DNA from: Goodfellowiella coeruleoviolacea
GTDB lineage: Bacteria; Actinomycetota; Actinomycetes; Mycobacteriales; Pseudonocardiaceae
Reading direction: 5' to 3'
NCBI RefSeq assembly: GCF_024171785.1
Contig: NZ_JAMTCK010000006.1
Span: forward strand, 124,001 to 188,000
Length of the DNA stretch: 64,000 bases
Shown: piece by piece, positions 33,150-41,633 of the stretch
Position numbering within the stretch: the first letter of the stretch is position 1
How the letters are laid out: each line of letters opens with the position of its first letter
Translations under genes and position numbers: made by a program
Notes under the pieces: generated by a model
Database searches by the model: none
Told to the model about the DNA's origin: nothing
The model's input: only the letters and a program-made list of their open reading frames with translations

Positions 33150-33887
33150 GTGACCAGCGATCGTCCTACCGCAGTTGTTACCGGAGCCAGCGCGGGCATT
33201 GGTGAGGCCACCGCGCGCCGGCTCGCCGCCGAGGGGTTCCACGTCGTGCTCGGCGCCCGCCGGGTGGATCGACTCCACGGTATCGCGAGTGAGATCAACG
33301 GCACCGCACTCCAACTGGATGTCACCGACCCGGCGTCGGTGACCGCGTTCTGCGACCAGATCCCGGACGCCCGGGTGCTGGTGAACAACGCGGGCGGCGC
33401 CAAGGGTCTGGAGTCGGTGGTCGACGCCGACGAGGAGCACTGGCGGTGGATGTGGGAGGCCAACGTGCTCGGCACCCTGCGGGTGACCAAGGCGCTGCTG
33501 CCCAAGCTGATCGCCTCGGGTGACGGGCACGTGGTGACGGTGACCTCGATCGCGGCCGTCGAGGTCTACGACGGCGGCGCCGGCTACACCTCGGCCAAGC
33601 ACGCCGAGTCGGCCATGCACCGCACCCTGCGCGGCGAGCACCTGGGCCAGCCGGTGCGGTTCACCGAGGTGCTGCCCGGCATGGTGGAGACCGAGTTCTC
33701 CCTGGTGCGCTTCGCCGGCGACGCCGATCGCGCGGCCGGCGTCTACCAGGGGCTGACCCCGCTGACCGCGGATGACGTGGCCGACGTGATCGCGTTCGCG
33801 GTGACCCGGCCGTCGCACGTGAACCTGGACAGCATCGTGCTCAAGCCGCGCGCCCAGGCCTCGGCCACCCGCGCGCACCGCGGCTGA
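33150..33887 (+). CDS. Short-chain dehydrogenase/reductase (Rv0484c-like)
   Basis: 245-residue classical SDR. Cofactor motif VVTGASAGIGEATA, VNNAGGAKG, catalytic Ser in VTSIAAVE and YTSAK (YxxxK). LDVTDPASV suggests NAD(P)-binding with no clear preference. YdfG-like 3-hydroxy acid dehydrogenase is one possible relative. GTG start chosen because AGGA lies 7 nt upstream; the frame extends further but overlaps the operator cluster. Neighbour relationship with the L,D-transpeptidase matches M. tuberculosis. Confidence 0.88.
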   Translation: MTSDRPTAVVTGASAGIGEATARRLAAEGFHVVLGARRVDRLHGIASEINGTALQLDVTDPASVTAFCDQIPDARVLVNNAGGAKGLESVVDADEEHWRWMWEANVLGTLRVTKALLPKLIASGDGHVVTVTSIAAVEVYDGGAGYTSAKHAESAMHRTLRGEHLGQPVRFTEVLPGMVETEFSLVRFAGDADRAAGVYQGLTPLTADDVADVIAFAVTRPSHVNLDSIVLKPRAQASATRAHRG

Positions 33888-33912
33888 CCCGGGGCTCGCC
33901 GGGCAGCCGCGG
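33878..33912. terminator. Hairpin overlapping the SDR stop codon
   Basis: CCGCGGCTG and CAGCCGCGG pair (9 bp), extended by CCCGG/CCGGG after a single bulged A, with loop GGCTCG. It lies between convergent genes and includes the SDR stop codon in its left arm. Confidence 0.7.
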
Positions 33913-33921
33913 CCGCGCGCG

Positions 33922-34944
33922 TCAGTTGGCCACCAGCAGGTCCACGTCCAGCGCGTCCAGCACCTTGGCGATGGGGTTGGCGAACCCGGCGGTGCCCGTG
34001 GTGGTGCCGCCGAAGTACAGCCCCACCACCCGGTTGCCGTCGTCGACCACGGCCGCGCCCGAGTCGCCGTGGTCGGCGAACCGGTTCCCGGGGCGGGCCT
34101 GCACCCGGATCTGGTCACGCAGGGTGCGCACGCCCAGGCCGTTGCCGAAGTCCAGGGACAGGGTGGCGTCCACCGACGAGACCGTGCCGGTGGTCAGCGC
34201 GGTGGTCCGGCCGCGCTTGCGCACCGCCGAGCCCACCACCGCGGTGGCCGCGCCGGCCACCATGCCCACGTCCACGATGGACGACTCGACCCGCCACGCC
34301 GGGTCGACCAGCACGGCCGCCCCGTCCACCCCCGCCGAGAGCGCGGCCCTGGCCAGGGTGCCCACCACGTCGCCGGGCCGCCCGCCGTCGGCCCGGGAGG
34401 GGTGCGCCATCTGGTCGCCCACCGCCCAGGCGTCGTCCACGCAGGCGACGTGGAAGTTGGTCAACCCCATCACCTGGCCGTAGCCGGTCCGGTCGGTGAC
34501 CAGGGCGCCCAGCGTGCCCACGATCACGTAGTCGCCCAACTGGGGCGCGTCCGGCGGCACCAGCCGGATGGCCCGGCACGGGCCCATGCTGATCCCGCCC
34601 ACCACCACGCGGTGCCGTTCGGCCCCGCGCACCTCGGCGCACGCCGGGAACCCCGGCGGCCCGTCATCGGCCAGCAGCGCACGGTGGAGCACGATGTCTT
34701 CCTCGATCACGTCGGTGGGCACACCGTCCACCGACGCCGGAATCAGCTGCGCCGCGGGTAGCTCGATCGCCGAACGTTTTGCTCGCACCGAAACAACGAT
34801 CGCGAGACGGCCGGTCCGTCTACCGGACGTGACCTTCTCGGCTATGTCAACGCCCACCACTCCCGGCAGGGCCAGGAAGTCGTCCTCCACACGCCGCTTC
34901 GCCGGCCGGATCTTCGCACGCCGGATCTCACTCCGGTTGGTCAT
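33922..34944 (-). CDS. Trypsin-like serine peptidase-fold protein
   Basis: 340 residues. Chymotrypsin-fold landmarks: His in LTNFHVACVD, a possible Asp in DGAAVLVDPA, and Ser in HGDSGAAVVDDGNRVVGLYF. N-terminal ~90 residues (PGVVGVDIAEKVTSGRRTGRLAIVVSV) resemble the leader found in bacterial proteins annotated as chymotrypsin-like with a conserved GVxIxEK segment. No signal peptide, so probably cytoplasmic. Activity is plausible but the Asp is uncertain. ATG preceded by GAGGAGG. Upstream 130 bp is comparatively AT-rich and holds its promoter. Confidence 0.72.
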   Translation of the reverse strand: MTNRSEIRRAKIRPAKRRVEDDFLALPGVVGVDIAEKVTSGRRTGRLAIVVSVRAKRSAIELPAAQLIPASVDGVPTDVIEEDIVLHRALLADDGPPGFPACAEVRGAERHRVVVGGISMGPCRAIRLVPPDAPQLGDYVIVGTLGALVTDRTGYGQVMGLTNFHVACVDDAWAVGDQMAHPSRADGGRPGDVVGTLARAALSAGVDGAAVLVDPAWRVESSIVDVGMVAGAATAVVGSAVRKRGRTTALTTGTVSSVDATLSLDFGNGLGVRTLRDQIRVQARPGNRFADHGDSGAAVVDDGNRVVGLYFGGTTTGTAGFANPIAKVLDALDVDLLVAN

Positions 34945-35077
34945 GGTGACCTCCTCGACCTGACGAAGTCCCCACCTCCATAAAACACGTCAGGTAAGGC
35001 AGTCGTCACATGGAGTCACCCGTTTAGCCGTTCATCCGTCCGGGGTAATTATGGTTACGGAAAATGAACGACGAGGT

Positions 35078-36172
35078 TCACAGCGCGCAGCCGACCAGAA
35101 CCGGCTCCGGTCGCAGCTCCACGCCGAACGCCGAACGCACCCCGTCCCGCACCTCACGGGCCAGGGTGAGCAGGTCCTCGGCGCACGCACCGCCGCGGTT
35201 GGTCAGCGCCAGGGTGTGCTTGCCGGACAGCGCCACCCGGCCGCCCGGCCCCTGGTGCCCCCGGGTGAACCCGGCTCGCTCGATCAGCCACGCGGCGGAC
35301 AACTTGTGGTGACCGTCCGCAGCCGGGTAGCTGGGCACCGCCACACCCTCACCCAGTTGGCCCTGAATCCTGGCCAGGACCAGCGGAAACGTGTCCGCGT
35401 CCAGGACCGGGTTGGTGAAGAAGGAGCCGGCGCTCCAGGTGTCGTGGTCGGCCGGGTCGAGCACCATGCCCTTGCCCCGGCGCAGCTCCAGCACGGCCTG
35501 CCTGGCCGCCTCGGCCGGCACCCGCTCGTCCGCGCCGACACCGAGCACCCTGGCCAGCTCGGCGTAGCGGATCGGCGCCGACTCGCCACCGCTGGTCAGC
35601 CGGAACCGGGCGCGCAGCACCACGGCCGAGTCCGTGCCCTTGAGCACGCTGGTGCGGTAGCCGAGGCCGAGTTCGGCGGCGGCCACCCGGCGCACCTGGC
35701 CGCTGCGCCGGTCCAGCAGGTCCACCGAGGTGAGCAGGTCGGCGATCTCCACCCCGTAGGCGCCCACGTTCTGCACGGGCGTGGCCCCGACCAGGCCGGG
35801 CACCCCGGACAGGCACTCCAGTCCGCCCAGCCCCTGGTCCACGGCGTCGGCCACGACCGAGTCCCAGTCCTCGCCGGCCTCCACGGTCAGCTCCACCAGG
35901 CCGTCGCCGATCGAGTCGACCCGCCGCCCGGTGGTGGCCACCCGGACCACCAGACCGGCGAAGCCGGCGTCGCCGACCACCACGTTGGAGCCGCCGCCCA
36001 GCAGCAGCAGCGGCTCACCGGCGGTGTCCGCGGCGCGCACCGCGTCGATGAGTTCGGTCGCGCTGGTGGCCGGCAGGAACCGCGCGGCCGGCCCGCCCAG
36101 TCGCAGCGTGGTGTGCGCCGCGAGGGACACGGCGGACTGTGCCTGGGGGACACTGGACAGCGGGGTGGTCAC
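35078..36172 (-). CDS. murB: UDP-N-acetylenolpyruvoylglucosamine reductase
   Basis: FAD enzyme reducing UDP-GlcNAc-enolpyruvate to UDP-MurNAc in peptidoglycan synthesis. 364 residues: HTTLRLGGPA, FAD loop LGGGSNVVVGD, SGVPGLVGATPVQNVGAYG with Arg upstream, catalytic Ser in GSFFTNPVL, and the C-terminal RPEPVLVG Glu. A typical type I MurB. I start at GTG 36172 (TTPLSSVPQ) because the frame upstream reads through the divergent gene. TACCGT lies 8 nt before it; no Shine-Dalgarno. Matches Rv0482. Confidence 0.94.
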   Translation of the reverse strand: MTTPLSSVPQAQSAVSLAAHTTLRLGGPAARFLPATSATELIDAVRAADTAGEPLLLLGGGSNVVVGDAGFAGLVVRVATTGRRVDSIGDGLVELTVEAGEDWDSVVADAVDQGLGGLECLSGVPGLVGATPVQNVGAYGVEIADLLTSVDLLDRRSGQVRRVAAAELGLGYRTSVLKGTDSAVVLRARFRLTSGGESAPIRYAELARVLGVGADERVPAEAARQAVLELRRGKGMVLDPADHDTWSAGSFFTNPVLDADTFPLVLARIQGQLGEGVAVPSYPAADGHHKLSAAWLIERAGFTRGHQGPGGRVALSGKHTLALTNRGGACAEDLLTLAREVRDGVRSAFGVELRPEPVLVGCAL

Positions 36173-36180
36173 GGTTGCTA

Positions 36181-36190
36181 ACGGTAACCT
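36181..36190. promoter_or_regulatory. Overlapping divergent -10 boxes for murB and the DUF2505 gene
   Basis: The 10-bp sequence ACGGTAACCT contains TACCGT on the minus strand (8 nt before murB GTG) and TAACCT on the plus strand (7 nt before ATG 36198). The two starts are only 25 bp apart, so both messages would be leaderless and the polymerases would compete. Confidence 0.55.
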
Positions 36191-36197
36191 GCCTGAC

Positions 36198-36713
36198 ATG
36201 GCACGCCGCGTTGAGCACCGCACCGTCTCGTCCTTCTCGGCCGGCCAGGTGCACGGGGCCCTGGTCGACCCCGAGTACCTGCGGGACCGGCTGGCCGTGC
36301 TCGGCGGCACCCAGGCCGGCGTGGTCGAGCACCGGCACACCGACGGGGTGCTGCGCTTCCAGCTGCGGCAGGGCGTGGCCGCGGCCAAGCTGCCGTCGGT
36401 GGCGCGCCGCTTCCTCGGCGGCGGCGACCTGATCCTCACCCGGGAGGAGACCTGGACGGCCGGCGCCGGCGAGTACGTGGGCGAGGTCACGGTGAGCATG
36501 CCCCGGGTGCCCGGCCGGTTCAGCGGCCGGATGCGCCTGGCCGACCTGGCCGCCCCGGCCGGCGGCTGCGAGCTGGTCCTGCACGGCGAGGCCAGCGTGG
36601 CCGTGCCACTGGTCGGCGGCAAGCTCGAACAGCTGGTCGCGGAGCAGGTCAGCACGTTGCTCACGGCCGAGTCCGAGTTCACCGACCAGTGGCTGAGCCG
36701 GCGGCGCGGCTGA
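36198..36713 (+). CDS. DUF2505 family protein
   Basis: 171 residues with the START/SRPBCC-like look of DUF2505: RRVEHRTVSSFSAGQVHGAL, RFQLRQGVAAAKLPSVARRFLGG, PGRFSGRMRLADL and a C-terminal helix GGKLEQLVAEQVSTLLTAE. The actinobacterial family (Rv0481c at this locus) has no assigned role; a lipid or hydrophobic ligand pocket is plausible. No signal peptide. Divergent from murB with an overlapping promoter. Confidence 0.85.
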   Translation: MARRVEHRTVSSFSAGQVHGALVDPEYLRDRLAVLGGTQAGVVEHRHTDGVLRFQLRQGVAAAKLPSVARRFLGGGDLILTREETWTAGAGEYVGEVTVSMPRVPGRFSGRMRLADLAAPAGGCELVLHGEASVAVPLVGGKLEQLVAEQVSTLLTAESEFTDQWLSRRRG

Positions 36714-36780
36714 CCCGGATCCGCACTCCCCGATTGCCCGTGACTCCCCGATTCCCCACGCACATGGAACGACACAGCTG

Positions 36781-37641
36781 ATGGCCGGCCGCACCCCCCG
36801 CCTGGCCGCCGGCCGGGCCCGCGCGCTCGGCCTGCCCACCAGGGGCACCACCAACCCCAACCGGCTGCGCCGGGTGGACCGCTGGCTGCTGGGCAGCACC
36901 GCGGTGCGCGCCGCCCTGCGCTCGGCGGCCGACCCGCTCGTGGTCGACCTCGGCTACGGCTCGTCCCCGGTGACCACCGTGGAGCTGGCGACGCGGCTGC
37001 GCGCGGCCCACCCGGACGTGCGCGTGCTCGGCCTGGAACTGGACGCCGACCGGGTCGCGGCGGCGGCGGACGCGGCTGACCCGCCCCGGCTGGAGTTCCG
37101 CCGGGGCGGGTTCGAACTGGCCGGCGCCCGGCCGGTGCTGCTGCGCGCGTTCAACGTGCTGCGCCAGTACACCGAGGCGGACGCGGCCAGCGCGTGGCAG
37201 ACCATGCTGGGCCGGCTCGCCCCTGGCGGGCTGCTCATCGAGGGCACCTGCGACGAGATCGGCCGGCGCTGCTGCTGGGTGACGTTGAACCGGCAGGGCC
37301 CCACCGCGCTGACCCTGGCCTGCCGGCCCGCCGACCTGGACCAGCCCTCCGACCTGGCCGAGCGGCTGCCCAAGGCGCTGATCCACCGCAACGTGCCCGG
37401 CGAGCGGGTGCACGAGCTGTTCCGCGACCTGGACGCCTGCTGGGCCGCTGCCGCGCCGTTCGCGCCGTTCGGGCCGAGGGCGCGCTGGGTGGAGGCGGTG
37501 CGGCTGCTCGCCGCGCGCGACTGGCCGGTGCTGGACGACCGACGGCGGTGGCGGCTGGGCGAGCTGACCCTGTCCTGGTCGGCGGTGGCGCCGGCCGACC
37601 CGGCCGGCGCGGCCGCGACCGCCGGCAGCGCGACCGCGTAG
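36781..37641 (+). CDS. SAM-dependent methyltransferase-like protein
   Basis: 286 residues. SAM-binding motif VVDLGYGSSPVTTVELATRL and the acidic residue in LGLELDADRV; RAFNVLRQYTEADAASAW and LAPGGLLIEGTCDEIGRR complete the Rossmann half. Arg-rich N-terminus with NPNRLRRVDRWLL is typical of a conserved actinobacterial group of class I methyltransferases of unknown substrate. ATG with no strong ribosome site, 67 bp after the DUF2505 stop, possibly same transcript. Confidence 0.78.
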   Translation: MAGRTPRLAAGRARALGLPTRGTTNPNRLRRVDRWLLGSTAVRAALRSAADPLVVDLGYGSSPVTTVELATRLRAAHPDVRVLGLELDADRVAAAADAADPPRLEFRRGGFELAGARPVLLRAFNVLRQYTEADAASAWQTMLGRLAPGGLLIEGTCDEIGRRCCWVTLNRQGPTALTLACRPADLDQPSDLAERLPKALIHRNVPGERVHELFRDLDACWAAAAPFAPFGPRARWVEAVRLLAARDWPVLDDRRRWRLGELTLSWSAVAPADPAGAAATAGSATA

Positions 37642-37687
37642 CGGGAGCGGGCTTCCCGATCAGCACCGGACGCCTACGCTGCATCGG

Positions 37688-38437
37688 GTGAAGCACGAGG
37701 ACTTCGTCGAACAGGTCAGCACCCACTCCGACGCCCTGCGGGCGGCCGCCGTCGCGGCGGGGCCGGACGCCCCGGTGCCCACCTGTCCTGGGTGGACGGT
37801 GCGGCAGCTGGTGGAGCACATCGGCGTGGTGCACGGCTGGGTGGCGCAGGCCACCACCACCCCGGTCGACGGGCCACCGCCCGGCCGGCCCACCCCGCCC
37901 CAGGACTGGGCCGACCTGCTGGCCTGGTGGGACGAACTGCGCGCGGAACTGCTGCGCAACCTGGCCGAGGTGCGGCCGTGCTGGATGCGCTTCCCCATGC
38001 TGGCGGCCAGCACCGCCGGTTGGGCGCGGCGGCAGGCGCACGAGACCGCCATCCACCGGCTGGACGCGGAGCACGCCGCGGCCGCCGCCCCCCACCAGCA
38101 GGCCAGCACCGTGCCCACGCTGGTGTTCGACCCGGAGTTCGCCGCGGACGGCATCGACGAGCTGCTCAGCCTCCAGCCGGTCCTGAGCAAGCACTGGGAG
38201 TCCTGGACCGACACCGGGCGGGTGCTGGTGCACGCGGCCGACGCGGGCCGGCTGTGGGTGGTGCGGCTGCGCCCCGGCCAGCCGCCGGAGGTCGGCGAGA
38301 CGCGGGACGCGGTCGGCGAGGTCGACGCCACCGTGGCCGGCACCGCCGACGCCGTCTACCGGGCGCTGTGGAAGCGGCCGAGCACCGCGCTGGTCAGCGG
38401 GCAGCCCGCGGTGGCCGCGGCGCTGCGCGGGCTGTGA
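37688..38437 (+). CDS. Maleylpyruvate isomerase-family (DinB-like) protein
   Basis: 249 residues. N-terminal metal-binding four-helix MDMPI domain: VPTCPGWTVRQLVEHIGVVHGWV (first His) and RRQAHETAIHRLDAEHA (second and third His), the usual three-His set. C-terminal SCP2-like region with TALVSGQPAVAAAL. In actinobacteria this family includes mycothiol-dependent enzymes; MshA in the window shows that mycothiol is made. Reaction not known. GTG with TACGCT at 37675-37680, 7 nt upstream: leaderless. Confidence 0.82.
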   Translation: MKHEDFVEQVSTHSDALRAAAVAAGPDAPVPTCPGWTVRQLVEHIGVVHGWVAQATTTPVDGPPPGRPTPPQDWADLLAWWDELRAELLRNLAEVRPCWMRFPMLAASTAGWARRQAHETAIHRLDAEHAAAAAPHQQASTVPTLVFDPEFAADGIDELLSLQPVLSKHWESWTDTGRVLVHAADAGRLWVVRLRPGQPPEVGETRDAVGEVDATVAGTADAVYRALWKRPSTALVSGQPAVAAALRGL

Positions 38438-38478
38438 CCGGCGCCGCTGTTCCCCCGACCGGCTCGCGGGTCTGGTTT

Positions 38479-38502
38479 TCGCAGGTCGGCGCGGACCTGC
38501 GA
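38479..38502 (+). promoter_or_regulatory. Perfect hairpin just upstream of purU
   Basis: TCGCAGGTC-GGCGCG-GACCTGCGA, a 9-bp perfect stem with a 6-nt loop, ends 11 nt before the purU GTG. It could sequester the ribosome site or be an operator dyad. It does not fit the ZTP or THF riboswitch patterns as I know them. Confidence 0.55.
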
Positions 38503-38513
38503 GACTGCGAGCC

Positions 38514-39389
38514 GTGGCACCGCCTGAACGTCGTTACCTGATCACCTTCGGCTGTCCGGACCGGACCGGCATCGTCGCCAGGATCGCCTCGTTCCTGGCC
38601 GATGCCGGCGGCTGGATCGTCGAGGCCGCCTACCACACCGACCCGGACACCGGCTGGTTCTTCACCCGCCAGGAGGTGCGCGCGGACTCGCTGCCGTTCG
38701 GGGTCGAGGAGCTGCGCGAGCGGTTCACCGCGATCGCCGCGGAGTTCGGCGAGAACACCAGTTGGCGGATCACCGACACCGGGGAGCGGCGGCGCGTGGT
38801 GATCCTGGTGTCCAAGGCCGCGCACTGCCTGTACGACCTGCTCGGCCGGGTCGCCTCCGGGGAACTGGACGTGGACGTGTCCGCCGTGATCGGCAACCAC
38901 GCCGAGCTGGGCGGCATCACCAGGGCGCACGGCATTCCCTTCCACCACGTGCCGTTCCCGGCCGGCGACGCCGAGGGCAAGCGGGCGGCGTTCGCCCGGG
39001 TCCGCGAACTGGTCGCGGCGCACGACCCGCACGCGGTGGTGCTGGCCAGGTTCATGCAGGTGCTGCCGCCCGAGCTGTGCGCGGAGTGGGCCGGGCGGGC
39101 GCTGAACATCCACCACAGCTTCCTGCCGTCGTTCGTGGGCGCGCGCCCCTACCACCAGGCGCACCGCCGTGGCGTGAAGCTGGTCGGGGCGACCTGCCAC
39201 TACGTCACCGCGGACCTGGACGCCGGGCCGATCATCGAGCAGGACGTGATCCGGGTCGACCACGGCGACTCCATCCAGGACATCGTCCGCAAGGGCGGCG
39301 ACATCGAGAAGGTCGTGCTGGCCAGGGGCCTGCGCTGGCACCTGGAGGACCGGGTGCTGGTGCACGGCAACCGCACGGTGGTCTTCTGA
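38514..39389 (+). CDS. purU: Formyltetrahydrofolate deformylase
   Basis: Hydrolyses 10-formyl-THF to THF and formate, balancing one-carbon units and feeding PurT. 291 residues: N-terminal ACT domain (YLITFGCPDRTGIVARIA), then formyltransferase fold with VIGNHAELG, the catalytic His in LNIHHSFLPSF and Asp in YVTADLDAGPII. Length and motifs are normal. GTG start; a hairpin lies just upstream. Confidence 0.93.
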   Translation: MAPPERRYLITFGCPDRTGIVARIASFLADAGGWIVEAAYHTDPDTGWFFTRQEVRADSLPFGVEELRERFTAIAAEFGENTSWRITDTGERRRVVILVSKAAHCLYDLLGRVASGELDVDVSAVIGNHAELGGITRAHGIPFHHVPFPAGDAEGKRAAFARVRELVAAHDPHAVVLARFMQVLPPELCAEWAGRALNIHHSFLPSFVGARPYHQAHRRGVKLVGATCHYVTADLDAGPIIEQDVIRVDHGDSIQDIVRKGGDIEKVVLARGLRWHLEDRVLVHGNRTVVF

Positions 39390-39398
39390 CGGTCGGCC

Positions 39399-39495
39399 CA
39401 CCCGGTGGCGACGGACCGGGTAGGCGACGGACCGGGTGACGGCTGACCGGGTGACGGCTGACCGGGTGGCGGCTGACCGGGTGGCCGCGGCGCGG
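39399..39495. repeat. 15-16-bp tandem repeats after purU
   Basis: About six units built on ACCGGGTGACGGCTG begin 10 nt past the purU stop and run towards the YbaK-like gene stop. The first two units are 16 bp, the others 15 bp. Non-coding in this orientation. Confidence 0.8.
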
Positions 39496-39518
39496 CTTGG
39501 CGGTCCCCCGGCCGGGGC

Positions 39519-40079
39519 TCAGCCGACGGGCCGGCCCAGGCCGTCCAGCACCTGGGCGTTGGGCAGGGCGGCGAGCAGGTCACCGGGCACCAGCAGCTTG
39601 CTGCCGCGCACCCCCGACCCGATCACCAGTTCCGGCGCCTCGGCCACGGCCGGGTCGATCAGCAGCGGCCAGTCCGCGGGCAGCCCGATCGGGGTGATCC
39701 CGCCGTAGGCCATGCCGGTCAGCTCCACGGCCTGGTCCATCGGCGCGAACGACGCCTTGCGCACGTCCAGGTGCCTGCGCACCACGCCGTTGACGTCGGC
39801 GCGGGTGGTGGCCAGCACCAGGCACGCGGCGAACCGCTGCTCGCCGCCGCGCTTGCCGGCCACCACCACGCAGTTGGCCGAGGCGGCCAGCGGTGAGCCG
39901 TAGGTCTCGCAGAACGCGGCGGTGTCGGCCAGCTCCGGATCGATCTCGACGACGCCGCAGCGCTGGGCGTCGGCCTCGGCCAGGGCGGCCAGGCCCTTGG
40001 CGACCGGGTCGGCCAGCAGCTCGGTCCGGTCGACGGCCCGCGCGACGGTCAGGGTTCCGGCGATAGTCCATGTCGTCAC
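39519..40079 (-). CDS. YbaK/ProX-type aminoacyl-tRNA deacylase-like protein
   Basis: 186 residues of the YbaK/aminoacyl-tRNA synthetase-associated domain family, which edit mischarged tRNA. Conserved Lys in CVVVAGKRGGEQRF, and the substrate loop GMAYGGITPIGLP, carry the family pattern; ASFAPMDQAVELTG is typical. Specific amino acid not predictable. GTG start with TAACCT at 40087-40092, 7 nt upstream, and no Shine-Dalgarno, so leaderless. Confidence 0.85.
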   Translation of the reverse strand: MTTWTIAGTLTVARAVDRTELLADPVAKGLAALAEADAQRCGVVEIDPELADTAAFCETYGSPLAASANCVVVAGKRGGEQRFAACLVLATTRADVNGVVRRHLDVRKASFAPMDQAVELTGMAYGGITPIGLPADWPLLIDPAVAEAPELVIGSGVRGSKLLVPGDLLAALPNAQVLDGLGRPVG

Positions 40080-40199
40080 GCAGCCAAGGTTAGTGCGGGC
40101 CACGGCACCACCCGGCGCACCGGACGGCACCGGTATCGCCGCCGGTCAGCTGGTTGCTGCCGTCGGCTGGTCGCTGGTGTGAGCTTGGTTGCGGGAGGT

Positions 40200-40532
40200 T
40201 CAGCCGCGCGGGGCGTACATGATGAGCGCGACGCCGGCCAGGCAGATCAGGGCGCCGATCACGTCGAACCGGTCGGGCCGGTAGCCGTCGGCGATCACGC
40301 CCCAGGCCAGCGACCCGGCGATGAACACGCCACCGTAGGCGGCCAGGATGCGCCCGAACTGCGCGTCGGGTTGCAGCGTGGCCACGAACCCGTACAGGCC
40401 CAGCGCGATCACCCCGGCGCCGATCCACAGCCAGCCCCGGTGTTCCCGGACGCCCTGCCAGACCAGCCAGGCACCACCGATCTCGGCGACGGCGGCCAGC
40501 ACGAACAGCACGATCGAACGCAGGACGAGCAC
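40200..40532 (-). CDS. YnfA/UPF0060 family small membrane protein
   Basis: 110 residues with four hydrophobic segments ([76 protein letters not shown]), the drug/metabolite transporter superfamily small-membrane format. Function unproven. I place the start at GTG 40532, giving the family N-terminus [17 protein letters not shown] lies 5 nt upstream. Copy B of the dispersed repeat is in its promoter region. Confidence 0.88.
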   Translation of the reverse strand: MLVLRSIVLFVLAAVAEIGGAWLVWQGVREHRGWLWIGAGVIALGLYGFVATLQPDAQFGRILAAYGGVFIAGSLAWGVIADGYRPDRFDVIGALICLAGVALIMYAPRG

Positions 40533-40623
40533 GAACACCCCTTCCGGGGCCGCGCCCCCACCCCCACCACCGACTCCGGGCCCGGCTGGCGGGTTGACCG
40601 CGGTCCGCGTGGCCCCTGGGCAG

Positions 40624-40751
40624 TCCCCCACCCTCCCGGGGGGCGTCCCCTGACCAGCCTATCCACCTCACCCCGAAAAACCAGGCCCACTGCCGCACCC
40701 TGTGGACAACTCGCCGGCTGTGGATAACTCCGCACACGATCGGGCGAATCT
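40624..40751 (-). repeat. Dispersed ~125-bp intergenic element, copy B (upstream of the ynfA-like gene)
   Basis: Same order as copy A. On the minus strand it has TTATCCACA (40719-40727, a perfect consensus DnaA box), TTGTCCACA (40701-40709), GTGGATAGGCTGG with TAGGCT at 40656-40661, then the CCCC/GGGG hairpin and G-rich end. At its outer edge GATTCGCCCGATCG matches GTTCACCCGATTG of copy C. It lies between the stop of an alpha/beta hydrolase gene and the start of the ynfA-like gene. Confidence 0.82.
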
Positions 40752-40753
40752 GG

Positions 40754-41626
40754 TCAACCGGTCTTGACGTCGCCCGCCCACGAGGCATGCCCGCCCGCCA
40801 CGTCACCTGCGGCCGGCACCTCAGGTTCGGCCGGTGCCGTCCGCCCGGCCAGCGGCTCGTGCCCGCCGAGGAAGTCGGTCAGCAGCGCGCGCACCTGACG
40901 GCGGTGGGTGAGCAGCGGCGCCGCCGACGGCAGCTGTGCGAGCCGGCCGGCGGGCAGGGCGGCGGCCACGGCGCCGGCCACCCCGGCCGGGTGCAGCGGG
41001 TCGTCGGTGGCCGCCACGACCAGCACCGGAACCCGCACCCGGGCCAGCGCCGCCCGCTCGGCCGGGCCGGACAGCGGAGTCTGGTCGGGCAGCGCGCGCA
41101 GGGCCGCGCCCAACCGCAGCAGCGCGGCCACCCGGTCCCGCACGTAGTTGCCCACCTCGATGCCGTCCGGCAGGTCCGCGGCCACCAGGTCGGCCAGTGC
41201 GGCCGGGTCGTTGGCCTCGACCGCGTCCGCCAGGCGCTCGTAGTGCCACATCGCGGGCGGCTCGCGCAGCCGGTCCAGGGTGGCCGGCAGCAGCAGCGCG
41301 ACCCGCTCGAACCGGTCGGGCTGGCCGGCCAGCAGCGCGGTCAGCGCGCCAGCGCCGAGCGAGACCCCGATCGCCGAGGTCGCGCCGACCCGGTCGGCGA
41401 TCTCGGCCACGTCCCGGGCCACCCGGGGATAGGTCCAGTAGCCGGCCGGCGCGGGCGGGGCGGTGGCGTGTCCGGGCAGCGTGACCACCACCCGGGTGCC
41501 GGGCAGGCCGGAGGCGGGCAGCCGGGCCTCGCCCTCGGTGGCGCCGAGCCCCGGAACGACCAGGGTGACCGGTGTGCCCCGGCCGTGCGCCCGCCACTGG
41601 GCGCCGCTGGGCAGTTGGTTCACCAC
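40754..41626 (-). CDS. Alpha/beta hydrolase
   Basis: 290 residues. VVPGLGATEGE at the oxyanion position, nucleophile elbow IGVSLGAGAL (Ser), Asp in VVAATDDPLHP. The expected terminal His segment reads PSAAPLLTHRRQV, with His in LLTHR as a weak candidate. The last ~30 residues are Ala/Pro/Gly-rich. It starts at GTG 7 bp after the DUF2516 gene stop, same strand, so probably one transcript. Confidence 0.75.
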   Translation of the reverse strand: MVNQLPSGAQWRAHGRGTPVTLVVPGLGATEGEARLPASGLPGTRVVVTLPGHATAPPAPAGYWTYPRVARDVAEIADRVGATSAIGVSLGAGALTALLAGQPDRFERVALLLPATLDRLREPPAMWHYERLADAVEANDPAALADLVAADLPDGIEVGNYVRDRVAALLRLGAALRALPDQTPLSGPAERAALARVRVPVLVVAATDDPLHPAGVAGAVAAALPAGRLAQLPSAAPLLTHRRQVRALLTDFLGGHEPLAGRTAPAEPEVPAAGDVAGGHASWAGDVKTG

Positions 41627-41633
41627 GGGCGGT

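Noticed and set aside
38438-38513. Known riboswitch upstream of purU
   Set aside because: Only a single short hairpin is present in 75 bp; the conserved cores of glycine, ZTP or THF aptamers are not seen.
40701-40727. Chromosomal origin (oriC) because of DnaA-box matches
   Set aside because: Only two or three boxes per copy, repeated at three loci, no dnaA/dnaN genes and no AT-rich unwinding region.
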